Shown here: piece after piece, positions 1 through 6,322 of the stretch | How the letters are laid out: each line of letters starts with the position of its first letter | How positions within the stretch are numbered: the first letter of the stretch is position 1 | Origin: Clostridia bacterium | Lineage (GTDB): Bacteria; Bacillota_A; Clostridia; Lachnospirales; Cellulosilyticaceae | Reading direction: 5' to 3' | Length of the DNA: 9,150 nt | Assembly: GCA_029239935.1 (NCBI GenBank) | Contig: JARBTY010000115.1 | Location: 1 to 9,150, forward strand | Program-made: the position numbers and the translations under genes | Notes under the pieces: generated by a model | What the model was told of the DNA's origin: nothing | Seen by the model: the letters and a program-made list of their open reading frames with translations, nothing else | Database searches by the model: none

Positions 1-2142
1 AAACATCTTATGACGTACCACATCTCCTTCTATAAAATCCAAAACAGGCTGCGGCAGATTTTCTATTTTTTTCACACCAAAGTTGCCCATTGCCCCTTTT
101 CTTGTGAAATCAGGGACTGCTGGCTTAACTGCCGGCTGTACTGTGAAGGTTTTCTTTTCATCAGTCGTTTTCCCTTCTGCTGTCTTTCTTAGGGGGTTTT
201 GCTTACTGGACTTCTTTAAATAGCTGGCTGTTCCCCCGAGCTCACTAATAAATCTTGAAGGCAGACTATATTTAGTTTGTCCAAAAACCGTGCGCTGCTC
301 TGCATAAAGCATAAATAATTTTTCTCTTGCTCTAGTGATACCTACATAACAAAGTCTTCTTTCTTCTTCCAATTTTTCTTCACCTTCTGTCATACTCATA
401 TAACTTGGAAAAAGCCCCTCTTCTACTCCTGGAATAAACACAACAGGAAACTCAAGGCCTTTTGCACTATGCAGTGTCATCAACACCACTGAATTACTAT
501 CCTCATCGTAGTTATCGATATCTGCAACAAGTGCAACATCTTCTAAAAATTCCTCTAAGCTTGGCTCATCGGCTTCACCCATATAATGGACTACCTTAGA
601 GATAAGCTCTTCAATATTTCCCAGACGATCCTCAGCTGTTTCTCCTTCGGTTTGTCTGATATAGGATAAATAATCTATTTTCTCAATAGTGGCATCTATC
701 AATGCTTTTATATCATTTTGCGTATTAATTTCTCTCAGTTCTTCTATCAGCTGTGTAAAAGTTACGACCTTTTGGCTAGGTGCTGGACCTAAAATACCTA
801 GTTCTTTTGATAATCTAGCCGCTTCAAAAAAGTCCATATTTTGTTCTACAGCGTAGTCTGCTATCGTATTGACACTGGCAGCTCCTATACCTCTTTTGGG
901 TACATTGATAATACGTTTAAGTGCCACATCATCTTTTGCATTGGCTACCACCTTGAGGTAACTGATAAGATCTTTAATTTCTTTTCTCTCATAGAACCTT
1001 GTGCCGCCTAAAAGCCTGTAAGGAATAGAGTTTTCTACCATCTTTTCTTCGAGTACACGGGACTGTGCATTGGTACGGTATAAAATGGCAAACTCTTTAT
1101 AATCCCGTTCCCCTTCTTCAATGGCTTCTACAATATTTTTCGTGATCATATCTGCTTCTCTGTATTCATTGTTGGCTTGCAAAATAGTAATGTTTTGGCC
1201 TTCTTCATTGTCTGTCCAAAGCTTTTTAACTTTTCTTCCTTTATTATGCCCCACTACATTGTTGGCCGCATTTAATATACTTTTAGTGGACCGGTAATTT
1301 TGTTCAAGTTTTATAACTGTTGTGGCATCAAAATCTTTTTCAAAATTTAAGATATTACTGATATCGGCCCCTCTCCATCCATAGATGGACTGGTCATCAT
1401 CCCCTACAACGCATAGATTATGGTGTGCTCTAGCAAGCATTTGGACCAATTGGTACTGTGCACCGTTGGTATCTTGATATTCATCAACAAGTATATAGTT
1501 GAATTTATTTTGATAATAGCTTAGCACATCTGCATTTTCCTTGAGCAATAAATACGTATTAACTAACAAATCGTCAAAGTCCATCGCATTATTTTCTTTA
1601 AGCTTTTTCTGATAAGCGGTATAAATCTCTGAGATTACTTTTTCTCTGTAGTCATTGCCAATACTGCGTACTGCCATCTCAGGGGTTATCAGCTCGTTTT
1701 TTTTACTACTTATAGCCCCTAATACGTTCCCTACTGGAAAGTTTTTATCATTCACATTTAAGACCTTCATCACATCTTTAAGAAGGGATTTTTGGTCAGC
1801 TGTATCATAGATTGTGAAATATCTGCCATACCCCAGTCTCTCTGGGTATCTTCTGAGCATTCTAACACACATAGCATGAAAGGTGCTTACCCACATATCA
1901 TTTGTCAGCTCTTCTCCAATAAGGGCTGACACTCTTTCTTTCATCTCCTTGGCTGCTTTATTGGTAAAGGTAATCGCCAAAACAGCCCATGGTGACACCC
2001 CTTTATTTTCTACTAAGTGTGCAATACGCCGTGTTAAGACGCTTGTTTTCCCTGAACCTGCGCCTGCCAGTATCAATAAAGGGCCTTGGGTGTGCAGTAC
2101 TGCTTCTTTTTGTCTGTCATTTAATCCTTTTGTAAAATCCAT
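1..2142 (-). CDS. pcrA: ATP-dependent DNA helicase PcrA (UvrD/Rep, SF1A), C-terminus cut by window edge
   Basis: This is a 3'-to-5' superfamily 1 DNA helicase. In Gram-positive bacteria the family acts in nucleotide excision repair, rolling-circle replication, and clearing RecA or RNA polymerase from DNA. I translated 714 codons on the minus strand with no frameshift or internal stop. Visible motifs are the N-terminal Q-motif region (LNDRQKEAV, residues 7-15), Walker A AGAGSGKT (26-33), TFTNKAA just downstream, DEYQDT (220-225, Walker B), GDDDQSIYGWRGA, the QNYRS motif, TLHSAKGLEF (556-565) and YVGITRARE (599-607). The ATG at 2142-2140 follows AAAGGAG at 2159-2153. The frame is still open at base 1 and ends in GDVVRHKMF, which resembles the start of the C-terminal RNA-polymerase-binding (Tudor-like) domain. 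Roughly 30-50 residues are probably missing, judging from the family's usual 720-750. YerC lies directly upstream, as in Bacillus. Identity is very secure. Confidence 0.97.
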   Translation of the reverse strand, partial: MDFTKGLNDRQKEAVLHTQGPLLILAGAGSGKTSVLTRRIAHLVENKGVSPWAVLAITFTNKAAKEMKERVSALIGEELTNDMWVSTFHAMCVRMLRRYPERLGYGRYFTIYDTADQKSLLKDVMKVLNVNDKNFPVGNVLGAISSKKNELITPEMAVRSIGNDYREKVISEIYTAYQKKLKENNAMDFDDLLVNTYLLLKENADVLSYYQNKFNYILVDEYQDTNGAQYQLVQMLARAHHNLCVVGDDDQSIYGWRGADISNILNFEKDFDATTVIKLEQNYRSTKSILNAANNVVGHNKGRKVKKLWTDNEEGQNITILQANNEYREADMITKNIVEAIEEGERDYKEFAILYRTNAQSRVLEEKMVENSIPYRLLGGTRFYERKEIKDLISYLKVVANAKDDVALKRIINVPKRGIGAASVNTIADYAVEQNMDFFEAARLSKELGILGPAPSQKVVTFTQLIEELREINTQNDIKALIDATIEKIDYLSYIRQTEGETAEDRLGNIEELISKVVHYMGEADEPSLEEFLEDVALVADIDNYDEDSNSVVLMTLHSAKGLEFPVVFIPGVEEGLFPSYMSMTEGEEKLEEERRLCYVGITRAREKLFMLYAEQRTVFGQTKYSLPSRFISELGGTASYLKKSSKQNPLRKTAEGKTTDEKKTFTVQPAVKPAVPDFTRKGAMGNFGVKKIENLPQPVLDFIEGDVVRHKMF

Positions 2143-2182
2143 CGTCTTATTTCTCCTTTAACTTTATTTTAAGGGGAGGAAT

Positions 2183-2213
2183 AAATAAAACAGCCCTATA
2201 AGCTGTTTTATTT
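2183..2213 (-). terminator. Intrinsic terminator overlapping the yerC stop codon
   Basis: A perfect 12-bp inverted repeat (arms 2183-2194 and 2202-2213, 7-nt loop) contains the yerC stop codon. Read on the minus strand, the core GCTG...CAGC-type stem runs into TTTTATTTATT, which is a terminator shape. Because the A-rich arm pairs with the T-rich arm, it could also work on the plus strand, but no plus-strand gene feeds it. It ends about 40 nt before the pcrA start codon, so it separates or attenuates yerC and pcrA transcription. Confidence 0.72.
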
Positions 2214-2495
2214 GTTAATTCTATCTAGTATCATCTTATACCCATCTGAGCCATAACTTAAACATCTGTTAACTCTGCTGATTGTAGCTGTCGAAGCCCC
2301 TGTCAGGTGCTGAATTTCTATATAAGTCTTTTTGTCCTGTAGCATTTTTGCTACTTCTAAACGCTGTGCAAGGGATTTGATTTCATGAACTGTGCATATA
2401 TCTTCAAAAAAAGCATAACACTCTTCCACTGTATCAAGTGTTAAAATAGCCTCAAACAATCTATCGGTTGTATCATCTTTAATTTTTGAATTCAT
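2208..2495 (-). CDS. yerC: YerC/YecD family TrpR-related DNA-binding protein
   Basis: This 95-residue protein belongs to the Trp-repressor superfamily branch called YerC/YecD. These are small helical DNA-binding proteins of Firmicutes whose targets are poorly known. The hallmark stretches are ECYAFFEDICT (about residues 25-35), EIKSLAQRLEVAKML (39-53), and the helix-turn-helix segment TGASTATISRVNRCL (65-79). These closely match B. subtilis YerC as I remember it. The ATG at 2495 has GGAAAGG about 5 nt upstream and a second purine-rich GAGGAG further up. The gene lies 62 bp downstream of the PHP gene and 65 bp upstream of pcrA. The yerC-pcrA neighbourhood also occurs in Bacillus, which supports orthology. 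Its stop codon sits inside a terminator stem. An imperfect inverted repeat just upstream (2535-2558) is a candidate autoregulatory site, but that is inference only. Confidence 0.9.
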   Translation of the reverse strand: MNSKIKDDTTDRLFEAILTLDTVEECYAFFEDICTVHEIKSLAQRLEVAKMLQDKKTYIEIQHLTGASTATISRVNRCLSYGSDGYKMILDRINK

Positions 2496-2534
2496 AATAG
2501 CCTTTCCATCTCCTCGCTTCTTCTATATTACTTT

Positions 2535-2558
2535 ACCATTTTACAGTATAAAATTGGT
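2535..2558. repeat. Imperfect inverted repeat between the PHP gene and yerC
   Basis: The arms ACCATTTTA (2535-2543) and TAAAATTGGT (2549-2558) pair over nine bases with one bulged T, around the 5-nt spacer CAGTA. The repeat touches the stop codon of the PHP gene and lies about 40 bp upstream of yerC. No U-run follows it in either direction, so it is not an obvious terminator. An operator for a dimeric DNA-binding protein such as YerC is possible but unproven, and an AT-rich chance palindrome is also possible. Confidence 0.35.
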
Positions 2559-3280
2559 TATTTCAATCGCTTTTCTAAAATAAATGCCTGAAGCTTTTCG
2601 ATATCTGTATTCATCACTAATTCGCTGGGAAACTGGAGTTCTTCCAATAACTCATAGGATTCTTTTAAGTCTCCTACTTCAAAAAACATATGGGCATCTG
2701 AGCCTACCACAACCTGCACTTCATAGGTTTTGCAGAGCTCCAGCATCTTAACTAAATTTTCTCTTACACCTGGCCTCGAACTTAAAGGTTTTAAAGAAGC
2801 ATTATTGATTTCTAAAAGTGTACCTGTTTTTTTTGCAGCTCTGACAACCCGCTCCAAGTCCAGTGGGTATCTTGCATCCCCTGGATGACCTATAATGTTA
2901 ACGAGCGGATTCTCCATCACCTTCTCCATACACACTGTAAGGGTTTCTTCATCTGCAAAATCAATACAAGGCGGATGCAGGCTTGCTATAACTAAGTCTA
3001 CCGCCTTCATGATTTCTTTTTTGGCATCAACATTTCCCTCATAATCTATAATATTCACTTCTGCGCCCTTAAGAATTTTTACCCCATACATCTCCTCCGG
3101 CACAATCCGAAGGTTCATAAAATAAAAATCATGGGCTCCTCCTGGCATGCCGCTGGTATGGTCCGTAATTGCTATGAGCTTCAGCCCTTTTTTACTCGCT
3201 TCTCTGACGAGCTCATCCATCGTGCTATACGCATGACCGCTGGCAATCGTATGCATATGTGTATCTGCTAAAAGTTTCAT
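2558..3280 (-). CDS. YcdX-like PHP-domain metal-dependent hydrolase/phosphatase
   Basis: The 240-residue protein is a stand-alone PHP domain of the YcdX type, a distorted TIM barrel that holds three metal ions and usually hydrolyses phosphoesters. The nine expected ligands can be read in order: H8 and H10 (DTHMH), H16, H41 (ITDHT), E74 (KGAEVNI), H102 (SLHPP), H132 (IGHPGD), D195 and H197 (GSDAH). Their spacing follows E. coli YcdX with a shift of one residue at the start. Length is normal for the family and the active site looks intact. The ATG at 3280 follows AAAAGAGG at 3295-3288. It appears to be the first gene of a minus-strand unit with yerC, and perhaps pcrA by read-through. The physiological substrate is unknown. 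Histidinol phosphatase (HisK-type PHP) is less likely because the motif set and length fit YcdX better and there are no his genes nearby. Confidence 0.88.
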   Translation of the reverse strand: MKLLADTHMHTIASGHAYSTMDELVREASKKGLKLIAITDHTSGMPGGAHDFYFMNLRIVPEEMYGVKILKGAEVNIIDYEGNVDAKKEIMKAVDLVIASLHPPCIDFADEETLTVCMEKVMENPLVNIIGHPGDARYPLDLERVVRAAKKTGTLLEINNASLKPLSSRPGVRENLVKMLELCKTYEVQVVVGSDAHMFFEVGDLKESYELLEELQFPSELVMNTDIEKLQAFILEKRLK

Positions 3281-3355
3281 TGTTTGTCCTCTTTTATTTA
3301 AATTTTATACTATAGTCGTCTCTGTATTGTATCTCCGATTGTCTCTTTAACTCAT

Positions 3356-3383
3356 ATTATACAATATTATAAGTATTTTTAAA
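3356..3383 (-). promoter_or_regulatory. Candidate sigma-A promoter for the PHP-yerC unit
   Basis: On the minus strand a perfect TATAAT (3361-3356) lies 16 bp downstream of TTTAAA (3383-3378), a 4/6 match to TTGACA. The predicted start near 3349 gives a leader of about 70 nt before the PHP start codon. A second TATAAT copy (3371-3366) lies 10 bp upstream. AT-rich DNA makes chance matches common. Confidence 0.5.
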
Positions 3384-3424
3384 GCACTGATTTCATATAT
3401 TAATCCTATGAAGCCATCTGCATA

Positions 3425-3453
3425 TTGATTATTATGGATTTATACCTTATAGT
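3425..3453 (+). promoter_or_regulatory. Candidate sigma-A promoter for the YitT-family gene
   Basis: TTGATT (3425-3430) and TATAGT (3448-3453) are separated by an optimal 17 bp and match consensus at 4/6 and 5/6 positions. The predicted transcript start near 3460 leaves about 40 nt of leader before the ATG at 3502. This promoter and the minus-strand promoter at 3356-3383 fire away from each other within the 221-bp divergent gap. I see no riboswitch or long hairpin in the gap. Confidence 0.5.
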
Positions 3454-3501
3454 ATTAGAGTGCATTTTATATAAACTATTAAATAGGAGAAAAAAAAGAC
3501 C

Positions 3502-4359
3502 ATGAAAGATTATCCTCTTGATATAAAACGTATTTTAAGCATCTTATTAGGCACTTTATTATTAGCCATTGCAACGAACGGTATTCTTATACCTAATAAA
3601 TTATTAAGCGGCGGTATTACCGGTCTATCTATGCTGCTTTATTTCTTATTTGATCTTAAAGTCAGTGTACTTGTTATACTTTTTAATATCCCACTTTTTA
3701 TCTTGGGTTTGTTTTTTTTGAGAAAAACTTATTTGGCCTATAGTTTGTTTGGTATGATTATCTTGGCCATATGGCTGGAGCTAACTGCTTCTGTTGTCAT
3801 TCCTACCAATGATGTTCTCTCTATCCTTGTGGTCGGGGGCTCTTTATACGGTATGGGAATTGGTATTATTTTTAGAGCAGATGGTTCTACCGGTGGTATC
3901 GATATTTTAGCTAAAATTATCAATCAATATTTCTCTATTAATATGGCCACTGTTACCTTTTGCATTAATGGCGTCATTTTGCTGCTTTCTATCTACTTTT
4001 TTGGTATTGATATTGCTGTACTCACTATCAGTATGATGTTTTTAAGCAGTAAAATAACTACCTTTGTTGTAGATGGTATTAATCACAAACGGACACTCTT
4101 TATTATTACAGACAGCGAACACTATCAAATTATTTCAGACCTTATCATGCAAAAAATACATCGCGGCGTAACTGTTATCCCTGCTATAGGTGCCTATACT
4201 TCTAAGCCTAAGTATATTCTTTATACAACGATCGGTATCAGAGAAGTAGCTAAGGTTAAACAAGTTACCCTCAAATATGATCCCTGTGCCTTTATGACTG
4301 TCTCTGAAACCTCTCAAGTCATTGGAAAAGGCAAGGGTTTTATGCACTTAGATCTTTAA
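3502..4359 (+). CDS. YitT/DUF2179 family membrane protein
   Basis: This 285-residue protein has the full YitT architecture: a membrane domain followed by a cytosolic DUF2179 domain. Hydrophobic segments lie at about residues 10-30, 36-52, 54-73, 78-95, 105-124 and 149-185. The family signature RADGSTGGIDIL (125-136) follows the fifth segment. The C-terminal domain (about 196-282) shows KRTLFIITDS, RGVTVIPAIGAY (221-232), KYDPCAFMTVSE (258-269) and a closing GKGKGF. The family is widespread in Firmicutes, often in several paralogues, and its transport or signalling role is not established. The ATG at 3502 is preceded by TAGGAGA, about 12 nt away and therefore slightly long. It has its own promoter and terminator, so it is probably monocistronic. 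Family assignment is secure and function is unknown. Confidence 0.92.
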   Translation: MKDYPLDIKRILSILLGTLLLAIATNGILIPNKLLSGGITGLSMLLYFLFDLKVSVLVILFNIPLFILGLFFLRKTYLAYSLFGMIILAIWLELTASVVIPTNDVLSILVVGGSLYGMGIGIIFRADGSTGGIDILAKIINQYFSINMATVTFCINGVILLLSIYFFGIDIAVLTISMMFLSSKITTFVVDGINHKRTLFIITDSEHYQIISDLIMQKIHRGVTVIPAIGAYTSKPKYILYTTIGIREVAKVKQVTLKYDPCAFMTVSETSQVIGKGKGFMHLDL

Positions 4360-4366
4360 ATCCCCC

Positions 4367-4394
4367 ACGCATACCTAGGGTATGTGTTTTTTTT
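4367..4394 (+). terminator. Intrinsic terminator of the YitT-family gene
   Basis: A 9-bp stem with one G-U pair (4367-4375 with 4379-4387) and a TAG loop is followed at once by a run of eight T (4387-4394). It begins 8 nt after the stop codon and is a textbook rho-independent terminator. It isolates the membrane-protein gene from the c-di-GMP gene downstream. Confidence 0.88.
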
Positions 4395-4425
4395 ACATAA
4401 ATTTAACATTAACTGTTAGTTCTAT

Positions 4426-4454
4426 TTAACATCTTATTATTATGCTTATAAAAT
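4426..4454 (+). promoter_or_regulatory. Candidate sigma-A promoter of the EAL-CBS-GGDEF gene
   Basis: TTAACA (4426-4431) and TAAAAT (4449-4454) each match consensus at 5/6 positions with a 17-bp spacer. The predicted start near 4461 gives a very short leader of about 19 nt, just enough for the GGGAG ribosome binding site at 4466-4470. The -35 box lies inside the second copy of a 9-bp direct repeat (ATTTAACAT at 4401-4409 and 4424-4432). Confidence 0.55.
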
Positions 4455-4465
4455 ATCAATAAGTT

Positions 4466-4482
4466 GGGAGTGAAGTCCATTG
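4466..4482 (+). promoter_or_regulatory. Ribosome binding site and TTG start of the EAL-CBS-GGDEF gene
   Basis: GGGAG at 4466-4470 lies 9 nt before the TTG at 4480-4482. No in-frame ATG occurs before residue 163, deep inside the EAL domain. The ribosome site and the need for an intact EAL motif at residues 44-46 therefore decide for the TTG start. Confidence 0.75.
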
Positions 4483-6264
4483 TCTTCTTTGCTGATCTCG
4501 CCTTATGCACATGATACTGCAGAGCTTAATAGCATTCTTTTGTCAGAAACGATTTATACTGTTTATCAGCCTATTGTCTCTTTACAACACGGAGACCTCA
4601 TCGGATATGAAGCACTTAGCCGTGGTCCGTCTCATTCTCCCCTTCATTCTCCGGACAAGCTTTTTAGGGCAGCAGAAATAAATCATAAAACCTCCGCACT
4701 TGAAGCCCTATGCCGTAAAAAAGCTATTGAAAACATACACTATTTGGACCCCAACAAACTATTATTTATTAATATACATCCACATATTTTCTGCGACCCT
4801 CATTTAAAAGAAGAGTTATCTTGTGACCTTCTCAACAACCATCATCTACTCTGCAGGCAAATTGTGTTTGAAATTACCGAAAAAAGTGCTATAGAGGATT
4901 TTGAAGAACTTAAAAATGCCCTAGCTTATTACAAAGCACAGGGTTATAACATTGCGATAGATGATATGGGCTCCGGACATTCTGGACTAAATCTTTTACA
5001 TAAAGTACACCCTCATTTTCTCAAAATAGATATGGACTTAGTCAGAAATATCGATAAAGAACCTTTTAAACAATCGATTGTCGAGTGCCTTGTTAATCTT
5101 GCCAAACTGAACAATATCAAATTAATAGCTGAGGGTATTGAAACTTCTGAAGAACTCACTACTTTGATAAATTTAGGCGTTTATGCGGGACAGGGCTATT
5201 TTCTTGGAAAACCTTCTGCGGTTATACAGGAACTGGACTCTGAAATTAAAGACCTGATTATTTATCACTATAACCAAAAAACATCCCATAGCATTTTGTA
5301 TAACTATAGCCAGATTGGTCAAATCGCAGAGCAATCTGCTTCTTTTCCTGTCAGTACAAAATGCATTGATATTCAGGAATACTTTAATACTTACAATGAG
5401 TTGGGGTGTTGTATTGTTCATAATAAAAAACCTGTAGGTCTTATGATGAAATACGCTTTAGACTCAAGGCTTGCTACACTTTATGGGGTTTCTGTTTTTA
5501 CAAACCGCCCCATTGCATTAATTATGGATCCCCATCCTATTATTGTAGACTATAGAGCTTCTATAATAGATGTTTCTAAAATAGCTATGAATCGTTCGAT
5601 TCATCATATTTACGACTATATTATTGTTACCAAGGAAGATGACTATTATGGCACTGTAACTGTCAAATCGTTGCTTGAGTACACGACGATGATTGAACGG
5701 AATTTTGCAAGAGAACTCAACCCTCTTACTGCACTGCCTGGCAACCGCAGTATCCAAGCAAAGCTTCATGACTGTCTGCATTCCAATAGGGCTTATTGTC
5801 TTCTTTATTTAGATCTTGATCATTTCAAAGCTTATAATGATATCTACGGATTTGAAAATGGTGATCTAATTATTAAATACACAGCTAAGATCATTACTTC
5901 GTTAGTTGAATCCTATTGCGGCCCTTCGGAATTTGTTGGGCATATCGGCGGAGATGATTTTGTCTGTCTTTTAGACAAACCTTATGAGACAGGGGTTGTC
6001 TTATCTCAAAAAATTTTATCTACATTTGACGAAGGCATTGTTTCTTTTTTTAATGCCTCAGATTTGGCAAATGGCTATATGATGGGTGTAAATAGAAGGG
6101 GAAAAGCCGAAAACTTTCCTTTAACCTGTTTATCTGTAGCAGGACTTTATGGCTTACTGAATAAATTTGAATCATTAGAAGCTATTGGAGCACACATGGC
6201 CAAGCTTAAAAAAAAGGCGAAAGAATCTCCTAAAAGCTCTTATGTGATGGAATACCTAAATTAA
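4480..6264 (+). CDS. c-di-GMP turnover protein: EAL phosphodiesterase, CBS pair and variant GGDEF domain
   Basis: This 594-residue soluble protein has the reversed order EAL (about 15-255), CBS pair (about 285-400), GGDEF (about 412-590). The EAL domain keeps the residues expected for hydrolysis of cyclic di-GMP to pGpG: E44 of YEALSRG, N98 of INIH, E131 of EITE, D161-D162 of DDMGSG, K182 of LKIDMD, E218 and E221 of AEGIE, and Q238 of QGYFLGKP. The GGDEF domain has the usual opening NPLTALPGN, metal and substrate residues D445 and N453 (LDLDHFKAYND), and GGDDF (490-494) as the signature. The inhibitory RxxD site is replaced by GPSE (481-484). The domain may therefore be a synthase free of product inhibition, or a GTP-binding regulator of the EAL domain. 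CBS pairs often bind adenosine nucleotides, suggesting energy-state input. There is no membrane segment or signal peptide. Which activity dominates cannot be read from sequence, though the EAL side looks the more complete. Confidence 0.93.
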   Translation: MSSLLISPYAHDTAELNSILLSETIYTVYQPIVSLQHGDLIGYEALSRGPSHSPLHSPDKLFRAAEINHKTSALEALCRKKAIENIHYLDPNKLLFINIHPHIFCDPHLKEELSCDLLNNHHLLCRQIVFEITEKSAIEDFEELKNALAYYKAQGYNIAIDDMGSGHSGLNLLHKVHPHFLKIDMDLVRNIDKEPFKQSIVECLVNLAKLNNIKLIAEGIETSEELTTLINLGVYAGQGYFLGKPSAVIQELDSEIKDLIIYHYNQKTSHSILYNYSQIGQIAEQSASFPVSTKCIDIQEYFNTYNELGCCIVHNKKPVGLMMKYALDSRLATLYGVSVFTNRPIALIMDPHPIIVDYRASIIDVSKIAMNRSIHHIYDYIIVTKEDDYYGTVTVKSLLEYTTMIERNFARELNPLTALPGNRSIQAKLHDCLHSNRAYCLLYLDLDHFKAYNDIYGFENGDLIIKYTAKIITSLVESYCGPSEFVGHIGGDDFVCLLDKPYETGVVLSQKILSTFDEGIVSFFNASDLANGYMMGVNRRGKAENFPLTCLSVAGLYGLLNKFESLEAIGAHMAKLKKKAKESPKSSYVMEYLN

Positions 6265-6313
6265 GAGGAAAGGCGGTATAGTTTTAAAAACACTATACCG
6301 CCTTTCCTCTTAA
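6261..6313. terminator. Perfect 22-bp inverted repeat between convergent genes (probable bidirectional 3' end)
   Basis: Arms 6261-6282 and 6292-6313 are exact reverse complements around a 9-nt A/T-rich loop. The left arm contains the stop codon of the EAL-CBS-GGDEF gene, and the right arm ends 9 nt before the trpS stop codon. Being symmetric, it would fold in both convergent transcripts. Only TTAA-like sequence follows the stem on either strand, so it lacks the U-run of a standard intrinsic terminator. It may act as a termination, processing or 3'-end stabilising hairpin. Confidence 0.65.
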
Positions 6314-6322
6314 TACACTACA

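Noticed and set aside
1883..2161. Plus-strand open frame of 92 codons
   Set aside because: It lies antisense to the N-terminal Walker A region of pcrA, which is fully conserved on the other strand. It is a shadow frame.
2494..2511. Five-codon leader ORF (ATG GAA AGG CTA TTA TGA) overlapping the yerC start
   Set aside because: The GAGGAG purine run abuts its ATG with no spacing, so initiation there is implausible. The overlap with the yerC ATG looks incidental.
5173..5781. Two minus-strand open frames inside the c-di-GMP gene
   Set aside because: They are antisense to the EAL-CBS region, which has a continuous and conserved protein on the plus strand, and they show no domain sense of their own.
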